Shown here in pieces: positions 1-7,729 of a stretch of DNA of 33,173 nucleotides (position 1 is the stretch's first letter; every line of letters starts with the position of its first letter). Made by a program: the position numbers and the translations under genes. The stretch lies in contig CAMOGQ010000027.1 in NCBI GenBank assembly GCA_946614165.1, forward strand, positions 1-33,173, given 5' to 3'. This DNA comes from an uncultured Lachnospiraceae bacterium. Its GTDB lineage: Bacteria > Bacillota > Clostridia > Lachnospirales > Lachnospiraceae. The notes below the pieces were generated by a model. The model did no database searches. It saw only the letters and a program-made list of their open reading frames with translations, and had not been told where the DNA came from.

Positions 1-115
1 TTATACCAAATACACGAGGATGACTTTGAGTTTTCCTTATATTTACGCGATTTTTCAAGAACAGTATCTACTGTTCAGCAAACACTATTTATCTGCCAGA
101 AAACCCTGGGCAGGA

Positions 116-952
116 TTATTCTGTCTTCATTTTTTCAACGAACTGATCCATCTCCTCCTGGCCCCGGATGATGCTGTCCTCCGATGTCTGCCCATAGATG
201 ATCGATTTTTCACCCGCCTGGTAAAAACCGATCACATAGGTCTCTCCCGGCTCCAGAGCATCTTTTTGCATGGACAGAAGAATGCTGCCGTCCTCCATGG
301 TGGTCAGATCATCCTGTGACCTGAGCATTTCTTTGACAAAGGCCTTGTATACAGTCAGGTTTTCAGGCTCATTGTCTTCGACAGAATCAATGGTGACCAT
401 CGCAATATAGTCACTGTCTTCCATGGTACGGGGAAGGTCCTCCTTTGCCCCAGCGTTCGTCTGCTCCGGCATATTTTCGAGTATATATGTTTCCATATCC
501 TCTATATCCAAGGGCTCGTCCCGGTAGGTGTAAGGTCCTCCGACCGGCAGAACAGCTCCCGGGGATACATAATGAGGATGCTCATTGGAAATATGTTCGC
601 TCCCTTTGTTTAAGAGCAGATAGTACTGCTCTCCTGCCTTATAAGTCTTAAGAATATCCTGGTCCATGAAGATCTCATAAACAAAGATCGTATCCTCTTT
701 ATAGTTTCCAAACAGAACGTCATCTACCTGAAATTCAAAGTAAAGATAATTCTCATGCTTTTCGATCTTATCTGTGAAAGTTCCCTTTAAAATGAGATCG
801 CTTCCAGAAACGGCTTCCTGAAAGGGAAGCTCTTCCCAAATTACATCGATGGTTGTTTCTTCCTCGTCCTCATTATCCTGATGCACAGCGCAGCCGGAAA
901 AAATAAAACAAAGTGTCAGACAAAGCAGCAAATAAGATAAGTATTTCTTCAT
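116..952 (-). CDS. Lipoprotein of unknown function
   Basis: The 278-residue product begins with a lipoprotein signal peptide: a KK pair, a hydrophobic core over residues 4-18, and a lipobox F-S-G-C with the modified cysteine at residue 21. An acidic stretch (DNEDEEE) follows, as is common just after a lipid anchor. It should therefore sit on the outer face of the cytoplasmic membrane. The mature part is soluble and acidic, with no further membrane segment. I do not recognise a domain with confidence. A segment around residues 50-125 alternates hydrophobic and polar residues like a small beta-rich domain. The start is supported by a GGAG ribosome site about 8 bases upstream and by a plausible promoter at 984-1011. 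It appears monocistronic and lies beside a degenerate insertion sequence. The lipoprotein call is firm; function is unknown. Confidence 0.85.
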   Translation of the reverse strand: MKKYLSYLLLCLTLCFIFSGCAVHQDNEDEEETTIDVIWEELPFQEAVSGSDLILKGTFTDKIEKHENYLYFEFQVDDVLFGNYKEDTIFVYEIFMDQDILKTYKAGEQYYLLLNKGSEHISNEHPHYVSPGAVLPVGGPYTYRDEPLDIEDMETYILENMPEQTNAGAKEDLPRTMEDSDYIAMVTIDSVEDNEPENLTVYKAFVKEMLRSQDDLTTMEDGSILLSMQKDALEPGETYVIGFYQAGEKSIIYGQTSEDSIIRGQEEMDQFVEKMKTE

Positions 953-983
953 TTTTTCTCCGATCTTTTGAAATTAAAAAATT

Positions 984-1011
984 CTTATAAAACTGAAGCC
1001 ATTATTATCAA
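984..1011 (-). promoter_or_regulatory. Candidate sigma-A promoter of the lipoprotein gene
   Basis: On the minus strand TTGATA (1006-1011) is followed after 16 bases by TATAAG (984-989), about 30 bases before the lipoprotein start codon. Spacing and distance fit a housekeeping promoter. This is a pattern match only. Confidence 0.5.
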
Positions 1012-1192
1012 TAAACCTGAATTATTCATGACGTCTGGGATGTACCCATGAAACGTCGATATTGTTTCACAACAATGCTGCTATCCACGCAGACTGCTCT
1101 ATGGGGAACACTTTTCCAATAAAAATGGGCATAGTAATCCCGTCAAGCCTTGAAAGTGGAGTATGGCATTGTCAAGGTTCGCTGTTTTGCTG

Positions 1193-2514
1193 TCAGGCAG
1201 CCGGTTCAGGGATCTGAAGCTGTTGTATGTTCAACAGTATTTCCCGGAACTCATCCTTATAGGGACAGCTGCTGCAGAATCTGAAGGTTCGGTACCTGGC
1301 CGACCTGATAGCCCTTGTGGCGATCTTGACCAGCTTCAGACGGAAGGTCTCGATCTGCATCTTTTGAAAATGGTTCGGGAGCACCAGCCGCTTGAACCAA
1401 TTGAACAGGTTATAGGACAGCATGCAGATCATCAGGCGTCCTGCATTAACAGCCATGGCATGACTGCTCATACAGGAGAAATCAAAACCGTTTTTAGACT
1501 CTTTGATGAAGTTTTCCATGCGGCCGAGGTTGCAGTAAAACCTGATGATATCCTCCGGCGTAAGATCCATGTTTGTTACAATGAAAGTGTACATGTAAGT
1601 CATCTGGTCTGTGGTTTTTTCCACTTTGCAGACAACACGCCTGGCATATTTCCAGGAGCCGGCCTTATACATGAATTCACCGTAACAGACAGCATAATCG
1701 ACTTTATTGTCTTTGGTCAGATCAGCTGCGACATCTGATGCCAGGGACATCAAAGTGCTGTTCATCTTAAGCCGGATGGCATAGCTGCAGGCATGGGTCT
1801 CAGCGAGATCATAGATCTCCGGTGCGGCAAAGCCGCTGTCTCCCCTCAGAGAGATCATAACATCCGGATACTGTTCAAGGAACTCACTCAGCAGAGAAGC
1901 AAGGAAAAGGTGTGCGTCACTGCTGCAGTATTTCGTGTCATGACGGGGCTGCACCTTGAGAAGATCGCCCGTCAGGCCATCGAAGCATAACAGCGGATGG
2001 TACCCATGACTTTGGTAATGGCAGTTAAAGCCTTCGCCCTCCTGATGCCCGTAAGTCTGCAAAAGTGTGGAATCCAGATCCAGAAGAATGTTTTCCGGAG
2101 ACCGGATCCCGTAGATCTTCTGACGCAGGATGTGGAAGATCTTCTCGAACTGTATCAGGGAATCCTCGTCCAGACGGTTGAAAAACCGTGACATCGTAGG
2201 CTGGGAAGCAAGGGTATCCTTGCCCAGAGCCGCGCAGAACACATGGTCTGGGTAAGTTCATCTGCATCGTTATCATTGAAGTACCCAGCAATGATCTGAA
2301 AGATCCGCTGCATCAGGTTCTTTTCATCCGTATGGAACCGGAATGCGGCAGAGTCATTTGTTTGAAAGTTGTCACGGATAACTTTTTCAAAACCAATGCG
2401 ATGAGCGAACTCCTTCAAGAGGAAAAGTCCGCCATCGGAAGAAAGTTCGCCGCCGTCGAAGTTATATTTGAACTGCTTATTGAAACTGAAAGAGGTGTCA
2501 TTTACAATAGACAT
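1193..2514 (-). pseudogene. IS1380-family transposase, frameshifted
   Basis: Two overlapping reading frames together give one full-length transposase of about 440 residues. The N-terminal part (start 2514) opens with the stretch FDGGELSSDGGLFLLKEF typical of IS1380 transposases and runs correctly to ADELTQ near 2245. The sense then continues in the next frame with VFCAALGKDTLASQPTMSRF. The catalytic residues are all in the second frame: D in LLDLDSTLLQTYG, D in SLRGDSGFAAPE, and E in GRMENFIKESKNGF. The fault is at about 2243-2250, where minus-strand CAGACCATG would restore the frame if one G were added (CAGGACCAT). The catalytic half could restart at GTG 2242 but would lack the N-terminal DNA-binding region, so the element is probably not autonomous. 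A single-base assembly error is the alternative. Confidence 0.85.
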
Positions 2515-2558
2515 AGGGATTTCTCCTTTATGTTCTGGTTTTGATTCGACACCTTAAT

Positions 2559-2592
2559 CTTAACATAGTTGAGGTCCTTTTTGTATGTTAAG
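2559..2592 (-). repeat. 9-bp inverted repeat upstream of the transposase
   Basis: CTTAACATA (2559-2567) pairs with TATGTTAAG (2584-2592) across a 16-base loop, about 45 bases upstream of the transposase start. It may be a control hairpin or a protein-binding site near the end of the insertion sequence. The pairing is exact; the role is inferred. Confidence 0.5.
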
Positions 2593-2674
2593 CAGCCTGC
2601 AAACAAGTGGCATTAAGCTGTTCAAACTCTTCACCCGGAATGTGAATGCAGTATGTAGTTGTAAATGTAGTAAC

Positions 2675-2709
2675 AGCGCGGTTTTTCCGCGCTCACCGAG
2701 TAATCGGTG
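2675..2709 (-). terminator. Two adjacent hairpins after the serpin gene
   Basis: Immediately downstream of the serpin stop codon lie two perfect small hairpins: CACCGA/TCGGTG (2694-2709, loop GTAA) and AGCGCGG/CCGCGCT (2675-2693, 5-base loop). No clear T-run follows on the minus strand, so they are weak as a classical terminator. They may be an imperfect terminator or 3'-end stabiliser of the sigma-serpin operon. Confidence 0.4.
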
Positions 2710-2711
2710 AA

Positions 2712-4283
2712 TTATTCAGGCTCAATATTCCTTACAACTCCCGAAAACAGGACCGAGCCGTCCCGGCCTGTGACCATAAAGAGGAAAGGCCTGTCAAAGG
2801 TAAGGTCGAGCACTTCCTCCGGTTCCAGGGCTCCCGTATCCTCTACGGACAGTTCCGTATAGGCAGCGCCGGTGACACCGTTTTCGTCGATCTCCACCAT
2901 GGCGGCATGCTCTGCCGCCGACAGGAAAAGATCCTCCGCATCCTTTTTAAGAGGGCTGAAATCCGAAAGGGAAGGGTCCTTCACGTCCGTGATCCCAAGC
3001 TCCGTAAGGACAGGCATCAGATCTGTTTTGCCGCTGACTCTGAATCTGGGCAGGGTCAGGTTCACCTCCGGATAAGACCAGCCATCTTCCTGATCATGGG
3101 ACAGGACCTTCCAGATGTCAGGATCCGTCACAAGACTCCCGGCGTCCTTTCCCTGGGCGGGCAGATAGAAATGCATGGCCCCGCTGTCCATAAGGCCTAG
3201 ACTGATGCCGGTAAAGGCGTCCGTACGGTATATTCCCATGACATCGGACCGGTGCATCATTTCTGCCTCCGTATCCCCTTTTATTCCGTGGAAGGTCCCG
3301 GGACTTGTGGCGCCTTCCCAGAAGGTATCGTACCAGGCTGCTTTATAATAAATGGTGGATACAAGGGCCAGGACCGTATCCGGTGAAAGCTTCATCCCTT
3401 CGGTATATTCCTTAAGAAGACCGCCGGTGTTCTGGTCTGTCCATGCCTGCAGGGCATGGGTCATCTCTTCGGATCCCGGGTCTCCGGAAAAGGCCCATGC
3501 GTAGTAGTTTTCGGACAGCCTGCCCAGCGTTTCCATGTCGTAGTCATCTCCTGCCCGCAGCCAGAGAGAGTTGGCCAGAAGGCTTTTCAGATTAGGGGTA
3601 TCGGCATAGTTTGCTTCCCAAAGGGCCCGTGTCTTTTTCCTCAGCTCTTCCATATCACTTACATGCAGGGCGTCCAGGATCTGCTGCCTGCTCTCTCCCT
3701 CCGTCACTTCCGAAAGCATGGCCAGGGCGATACAGGTATTTAAGGGAGAGCATACCGTATTGTCCTCGCCTGATGAGAGGAGTTTTTCCATGATCTCCTG
3801 ATCGAAGGCTGTCATGGACGCAGCGTACCCGGAAGAAATGTCTGTCTTCCTCCACTGGTCCTCCCACCATTTTCCGTAGGCATCGCTCTCCACGTACTGC
3901 TCCGGGGTCAGATCCGCCGCAACCGGCTGTGGATACGCGGCCTGGGTCAGGATCAGGTCTGAGGGAATAGCCTCCGCCATGTCCCCGGAAACCGGTTCAG
4001 CCTCGGCAGGCGCCGCTTCTTCCCCCTCTTCAGGAGGCATCTCTTCGGCTGCTTCCTCTTCCATTCCTTCTTCCCGGGCCTGCCCGTTTTCTTCCTCTCC
4101 TCCCTTTCCCAGGGGGAGCCCTGGAAGGATCAGGGCTCCCAGAATGCAGAGCACAAGGAAGGCCGCGGCCATGCTCCATATGGCCCGCATGCGGGCTTTT
4201 TTCCTGAAGGAAGCCTGCTTTGCTTCCAGTATCTTCTGGTCATCCAGGTCCGAGAGGACTTCAAAAAGATCTTCGCCTTTCAT
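2712..4283 (-). CDS. Membrane-anchored serpin with anti-sigma-like N-terminus
   Basis: The 523-residue protein has four parts. Residues 1-33 are a charged cytoplasmic segment (MKGEDLFEVLSDLDD...) resembling the start of the membrane proteins encoded next to ECF sigma factors in Clostridia. Residues 35-56 form one membrane helix. Residues 62-97 are an extremely Glu-rich linker. Residues about 155-523 are a serpin domain (serine-protease inhibitor fold), with a reactive-loop hinge ENGVTGAAYT at 467-476 and the C-terminal signature FDRPFLF at 496-502. Hinge positions P15 Gly, P11 and P10 Ala and P8 Thr fit an inhibitory serpin. P9 Tyr, P12 Gly and P14 Val are less usual. The start ATG overlaps the sigma stop codon (ATGA), implying translational coupling. 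The likely topology puts the serpin outside and the anti-sigma-like tail inside. The serpin call is firm; sigma binding is inference from context and the short N-terminal resemblance. Confidence 0.85.
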   Translation of the reverse strand: MKGEDLFEVLSDLDDQKILEAKQASFRKKARMRAIWSMAAAFLVLCILGALILPGLPLGKGGEEENGQAREEGMEEEAAEEMPPEEGEEAAPAEAEPVSGDMAEAIPSDLILTQAAYPQPVAADLTPEQYVESDAYGKWWEDQWRKTDISSGYAASMTAFDQEIMEKLLSSGEDNTVCSPLNTCIALAMLSEVTEGESRQQILDALHVSDMEELRKKTRALWEANYADTPNLKSLLANSLWLRAGDDYDMETLGRLSENYYAWAFSGDPGSEEMTHALQAWTDQNTGGLLKEYTEGMKLSPDTVLALVSTIYYKAAWYDTFWEGATSPGTFHGIKGDTEAEMMHRSDVMGIYRTDAFTGISLGLMDSGAMHFYLPAQGKDAGSLVTDPDIWKVLSHDQEDGWSYPEVNLTLPRFRVSGKTDLMPVLTELGITDVKDPSLSDFSPLKKDAEDLFLSAAEHAAMVEIDENGVTGAAYTELSVEDTGALEPEEVLDLTFDRPFLFMVTGRDGSVLFSGVVRNIEPE

Positions 4284-4840
4284 AGTTCATATCCCCTTTC
4301 TTTCAGATATTCCCGGAGCCCTGTCCGGATGCGTGAGAGGGACACCGATACATTGTTTTCGCTCATGCCCGTCTGCCGGGCGATCTCGGCCGCAGAGCAG
4401 ACATACCAGTAGCGGAGGATAAAAAGCTGCCGCTTCCCCTGCGGCAGCGAGGACAGGAAGCGGTCGATCTCGGCAGAGAGTTCCTTTCTGAGGACCCGGT
4501 CCACAGGGTCCTCTTTCCCGGATACGATCTCGGAAAGCTCGTCCAGCACCAGGGACGTCTCTCCGCCGCCCCGCTTTTTCCGGCGTCCTTCCTTATACCG
4601 GTCAAAGGACAGGTTGCGGGTGATCTTCCCAAGAAAAGTCTGCAAAGCAGAAGGCCTCTTCGGGGGCATGGCATTCCAGGCCCGCATCCAGGTATCGTTG
4701 ACGCACTCCTCCGCATCCGGCGCTTTTCCCAGTATGTTGTATGCGATCGTATGGCAGTAGGCTCCGTACTTCAGGGAGGATTCCTGAATGGCCCTTTCGT
4801 TTCTCTGCCAGTAAAGCTCGATGATTCCCGTATCTTCCAT
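4280..4840 (-). CDS. ECF-type RNA polymerase sigma factor
   Basis: The 186-residue protein has sigma region 2 at residues about 8-80, including NILGKAPDAEECVNDTWMRA, the core-binding and -10-recognition helix. It has region 4 at about 125-180, with the helix-turn-helix AAEIARQTGMSENNVSVSLS. There is no region 1 or 3, as expected for group IV (extracytoplasmic function) factors. The start at 4840 is preferred over the longer frame from 4894: MEDTGIIELYWQRNERAI is the usual beginning of this clostridial subgroup, and an AGGGGAGG ribosome site lies about 8 bases upstream. The gene is 73 bases after the interrupted lipoprotein gene and overlaps the serpin gene by four bases, so all three are probably one operon. 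By analogy with ECF systems it is probably held inactive by the membrane protein made from the overlapping gene. Confidence 0.9.
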   Translation of the reverse strand: MEDTGIIELYWQRNERAIQESSLKYGAYCHTIAYNILGKAPDAEECVNDTWMRAWNAMPPKRPSALQTFLGKITRNLSFDRYKEGRRKKRGGGETSLVLDELSEIVSGKEDPVDRVLRKELSAEIDRFLSSLPQGKRQLFILRYWYVCSAAEIARQTGMSENNVSVSLSRIRTGLREYLKERGYEL

Positions 4841-4912
4841 ATGTACTGCCTCCCCTTTCCATAGTAACATGTCAGCCTCTCCGGCATACCGCAAAGTTGT
4901 TCATCTGCAGTT

Positions 4913-5767
4913 CTATTCTTCTTTCGGATTTTCCTTCCCGGCGGATCCGGCCTCTGCCGCGGACAGATCGAAGACTGCTGTATCCAGGATGGACATGATC
5001 TCTTCCCAGTGCTTCTCTTCCCAGGAGGAACAGTCCTCATTCATGGCGATGACCTGAGCCGGTGCTGCGGGGCTGCCGTCTCCGAAAGTGATATAGTCCT
5101 AGTGCTTATGGTCATCATAGGTCCCCATTACGGCTCTCCCACCTGCCAGGGAGATTTCCTCTGCTGCAAGCCCTGTCCCGCAGACCCCGAAGAAATCCGT
5201 AACGACCAGCCAGACCCTTCCAGAGGCAGCGTCTTCCGGCTCCAGAGCAATTCCGTACAGGCCGTATGTCATATCTTCCTGACCTTCCCTGTAAGCTTCT
5301 GCCTTCCAGCCCTTTGGGACATCGACCGAAATTTCCCCAAGGGATCCTGCGACAGATATCCTTTCTCTTCCATTTTCCCACAGATCACGGTCCTCTCCGG
5401 CTTCATCCGGACCGGATTCCTTTTCAGGCGCAAAGCTTCTGTCTGCGATCACAATACTGACCACCTGGTCCAGTCTTGCAGGATAGGTCTCCTGGATCCC
5501 GCCCCGGTAAGTGATCTCCAGCCAGTCTCCCTCTTTCGGCTCCGGGGACGGGGCCATTCCTTTTATATTCACCAGAAAAGCATCGGAGCTTCTGGCTTCT
5601 TCCGACCCCTGGTCCGGCTCTACCAGCATGGTCCCTTCCCTGATCTCCAGGATCCGGGCATGAAACAGATGGACCTCCTTCTTCTGCCCACACCCGTAAA
5701 TGGCTGCCGGGACCAGAAAGAGCAGCAGCAGAAGGCAGATCCCTGCTGTCTTATTTCCCCTGCGCAT
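4913..5767 (-). pseudogene. DUF3221-like lipoprotein split by an in-frame TAG
   Basis: Translation from 5767 gives a lipoprotein signal peptide with lipobox I-Y-G-C (Cys26). A beta-rich segment about residues 30-110 (ARILEIREGTMLVEPDQG ... GDWLEITYRG) resembles the DUF3221/OB-like lipoproteins of Firmicutes. A second domain begins about residue 125. Codon 223 is TAG (5099-5101). The same frame then continues for 61 sense codons of plausible protein (DYITFGDGSPAAPAQ ... WEEIMSILDTAVFDL) to another TAG at 4913-4915. The simplest reading is one 284-codon gene carrying a recent nonsense mutation near its end. The truncated 222-residue product could still be exported and anchored. A GGAG ribosome site precedes the ATG. 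It heads the operon with the sigma factor and the serpin protein. A sequencing error at one base is possible. Confidence 0.75.
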
Positions 5768-5986
5768 ATGATACTCTCCTTTCCGCGGCAGATGCCGCTG
5801 CCTGTTTTACGCTTCCTTTACTCTATAAGACGACAGATCTGTGCCATATCTTACACACTTTCAGAAAAGAATATGAAATATCTGTCCGGTGCATCTTCTG
5901 ATGATCTTCCTCTTTGCCGGGGTCAAAAAGACCGGGCACGCAAGCGTACTCGGTCTCTCGTAGTTCTTTTATAAATCTGTATTGGA
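5768..5986. other. Intergenic region between lipoprotein and ilvC
   Basis: This 219-base gap contains the ilvC terminator at its right end (5925-5956) and should contain the promoter of the lipoprotein-sigma-serpin operon. TATAGA lies at a suitable distance from the lipoprotein start, but no convincing -35 box pairs with it. I see no gene here. Confidence 0.5.
5925..5957 (-). terminator. Terminator of the ilv operon
   Basis: On the minus strand AGACCG pairs with CGGTCT around a smaller TACGC/GCGTG stem, followed by TTTTT. It sits 30 bases after the ilvC stop codon and closes the ilvB-ilvC operon. Confidence 0.75.
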
Positions 5987-7012
5987 TCAGTTGTTGATCA
6001 GCATGTCGCCTTCGTTGTTCCAGCTGTACATCTTGCGGATCTCCTTGCCGACCTTCTCAGCCTGGTGCTCAGCCTGGAGCTTTCTCATGGCGTTGAAGTG
6101 TACCTGTCCGCCTGCATCAGACATCTCAAGCAGGAATTCCTTTGCGAAGGAGCCGTCCTGGATGTCGGACAGGATCTTCTTCATGGTCTTCTTGGTCTCG
6201 TCTGTGATGAGCTTGGGACCTGTGATGTAGTCGCCGTACTCAGCAGTGTTGGAGATGGAATATCTCATGCCTGCGAAACCGGACTGATAGATCAGGTCAA
6301 CGATCAGCTTCATCTCGTGGATGCACTCGAAGTATGCGTTTCTCTCGTCATAGCCTGCCTCGACCAGAGTCTCGAAGCCTGCCTTCATCAGAGCGCAGAC
6401 GCCGCCGCAGAGAACTGCCTGCTCGCCGAACAGGTCGGTCTCGGTCTCAGTGCGGAAGGTTGTCTCAAGGATGCCTGCTCTTGCAGCGCCGATGCCTGCG
6501 CCGTAAGCCAGAGCCTTTTCAAGAGCCTTGCCGGTAGCATCCTGGTATACAGCTACCAGAGCGGGTGTGCCCTTGCCTGCCTGATACTCGGAACGTACGG
6601 TGTGGCCGGGAGCCTTGGGAGCGATCATGGTAACGTCAACATCTGCCGGAGGCTTGATCAGACCGAAGTGAATGTTGAAGCCGTGAGCGAACATCAGCAT
6701 ATCGCCTGCCTTGAGGTTGGGAGCGATATCCTTCTGATACATCTTAGCCTGCTTCTCATCGTTGATCAGGATCATGATGACATCTGCTGCCTTGGCTGCA
6801 TCAGCGGTGTTCATAACAGTCAGTCCCTGTGCCTCGGCCTTGGCCTTGGACTTGGAGCCTTCGTACAGACCAACGATAACGTTGAGGCCGGACTCCTTCA
6901 GGTTCAGGGCATGTGCATGACCCTGGCTGCCGTATCCGATGATGGCAATGGTCTTGCCTTCAAGCATAGAGATGTTGCAGTCTTCCTGATAAAAAATTCT
7001 TGCATCTGACAT
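5987..7012 (-). CDS. ilvC: Ketol-acid reductoisomerase
   Basis: IlvC converts acetolactate or acetohydroxybutyrate to the dihydroxy acids of valine/leucine and isoleucine synthesis, using Mg2+ and NAD(P)H in the cytosol. The 341 residues are normal for the short class I enzyme. The Rossmann motif GYGSQG is at 26-31, and the metal-binding region includes [13 protein letters not shown]. The C-terminal domain continues to the end, although the final [10 protein letters not shown] tail varies in the family. The cofactor-discriminating loop reads LYEGSKS (49-55), with Tyr-Glu where many NADPH enzymes carry Arg. That makes the cofactor preference uncertain. A GGAGG ribosome site precedes ATG 7012. 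It is the last gene of the ilvB operon and is followed by a clear terminator. Confidence 0.97.
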   Translation of the reverse strand: MSDARIFYQEDCNISMLEGKTIAIIGYGSQGHAHALNLKESGLNVIVGLYEGSKSKAKAEAQGLTVMNTADAAKAADVIMILINDEKQAKMYQKDIAPNLKAGDMLMFAHGFNIHFGLIKPPADVDVTMIAPKAPGHTVRSEYQAGKGTPALVAVYQDATGKALEKALAYGAGIGAARAGILETTFRTETETDLFGEQAVLCGGVCALMKAGFETLVEAGYDERNAYFECIHEMKLIVDLIYQSGFAGMRYSISNTAEYGDYITGPKLITDETKKTMKKILSDIQDGSFAKEFLLEMSDAGGQVHFNAMRKLQAEHQAEKVGKEIRKMYSWNNEGDMLINN

Positions 7013-7045
7013 TGTTTTTTTCCTCCAATAAATGCTTTTATTTCA

Positions 7046-7072
7046 GGACTTATGGCGCCTGCGCCACAGTCC
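7046..7072 (-). promoter_or_regulatory. mRNA hairpin in the ilvN-ilvC spacer
   Basis: The 95-base spacer upstream of ilvC contains GGACT...AGTCC closing an inner TGGCG/CGCCA stem with loop CAGG, about 35 bases before the ilvC start. It could stabilise or separate the ilvC message. It lacks a T-run and is not a terminator. Confidence 0.4.
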
Positions 7073-7107
7073 ATATTAACACAATTTTCCGGGAATGCTA
7101 CTGAATT

Positions 7108-7659
7108 TTAGTCTTCGCTCTCCGGTTTTCCGTCCACGTACTTGTAGATCTCGCCTTCCTGGTCGATCATGATGACGTTCTTGACGCCTCTTCCCAGGCC
7201 TGCAATGCCGGTCCTGGCCAGTTCCAGGATCTCATAGCCGGACAGAAGACGCAGGAATGCGTCGATCTTGCCGGAGTTGCCTGTGGCTTCGATCAGAAGG
7301 GCTTCCTCGGAAACATCGATGATATTGCCGCGGAAGATATTGGACAGAGTCACGACGCCGTCTCTCATGGAAGCGTCCGCCTTGACCTTGATCAGGGCCA
7401 GTTCACGGTAAACGCTCTCTTCGGGCTTTAATTCGTGGATATCGCGGATGTCCTCCAGCTTTGCCACCTGCTTTTCGATCTGTTCCAGGATATCGTCGTC
7501 ACCGGAAGTCACGATGGTGATCCTGGTGATGCGGGGATCTGCCGTAACGCCTGCGGTGATGCTCTCAATGTTGTAGCCTCTGCGGGAAAACAGTCCGGCA
7601 ATACGGCTCAGTACACCGGTGGTGTTGTCGACCAGAAGCTGGAATACTTTCTTCTGCAT
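7108..7659 (-). CDS. ilvN: Acetolactate synthase small (regulatory) subunit, long form
   Basis: This 183-residue protein starts with an ACT domain (residues about 3-75: QLLVDNTTGVLSRIAGLF, then RRGYNIESIT). The ACT domain is followed by the C-terminal small-subunit domain. The valine-binding signature residues Asn-x-x-x-Gly and the Asn of YNIES are present, so feedback inhibition is expected. ATG 7659 is chosen over the in-frame ATG 7677 because GAGAGG lies seven bases upstream and the protein then begins MQKKVFQLL as homologues do. The acidic tail after residue 165 is a little longer than usual. It sits between ilvC and a second, distinct small-subunit gene. Confidence 0.93.
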   Translation of the reverse strand: MQKKVFQLLVDNTTGVLSRIAGLFSRRGYNIESITAGVTADPRITRITIVTSGDDDILEQIEKQVAKLEDIRDIHELKPEESVYRELALIKVKADASMRDGVVTLSNIFRGNIIDVSEEALLIEATGNSGKIDAFLRLLSGYEILELARTGIAGLGRGVKNVIMIDQEGEIYKYVDGKPESED

Positions 7660-7729
7660 GATGAACCTCTCTTCCAATGAGCAATTGATGGTATTATAGC
7701 GCTCATATTATTCAAAGTCAAAGGTATAT

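Larger units (their letters stand above)
1193..2592 (-). mobile_element. IS1380-type insertion sequence, ends not resolved
   Basis: The stretch holds one transposase gene (1193-2514) plus an upstream 9-bp inverted repeat (2559-2567 and 2584-2592). The transposase size and its D-D-E residues fit the IS1380 family. I compared the flanks 1018-1192 and 2515-2710 in both orientations and found no convincing terminal inverted repeat, so the true ends are uncertain. They probably lie between about 1030 and 1190 on the left and 2590 and 2710 on the right. The interior is annotated with confidence; the boundaries given are minimal. Confidence 0.65.

Noticed and set aside
20..319. Plus-strand frame at the left edge
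   Set aside because: It overlaps the lipoprotein gene on the other strand and shows no domain or ribosome site.
1018..2710. Terminal inverted repeats of the insertion sequence
   Set aside because: Comparison of both flanks gave no match longer than scattered short words, so none is annotated.
4913..5101. Pyrrolysine or other amber recoding in the lipoprotein
   Set aside because: The restored frame itself ends in TAG, and no recoding element or catalytic context for a special residue is visible; a nonsense mutation is simpler.
5790..5870. ECF-type promoter (TGTAAG-17-CGTC) upstream of the interrupted lipoprotein
   Set aside because: The -35 part is too far from a GAAC-type ECF motif, and no second copy was seen to support autoregulation.
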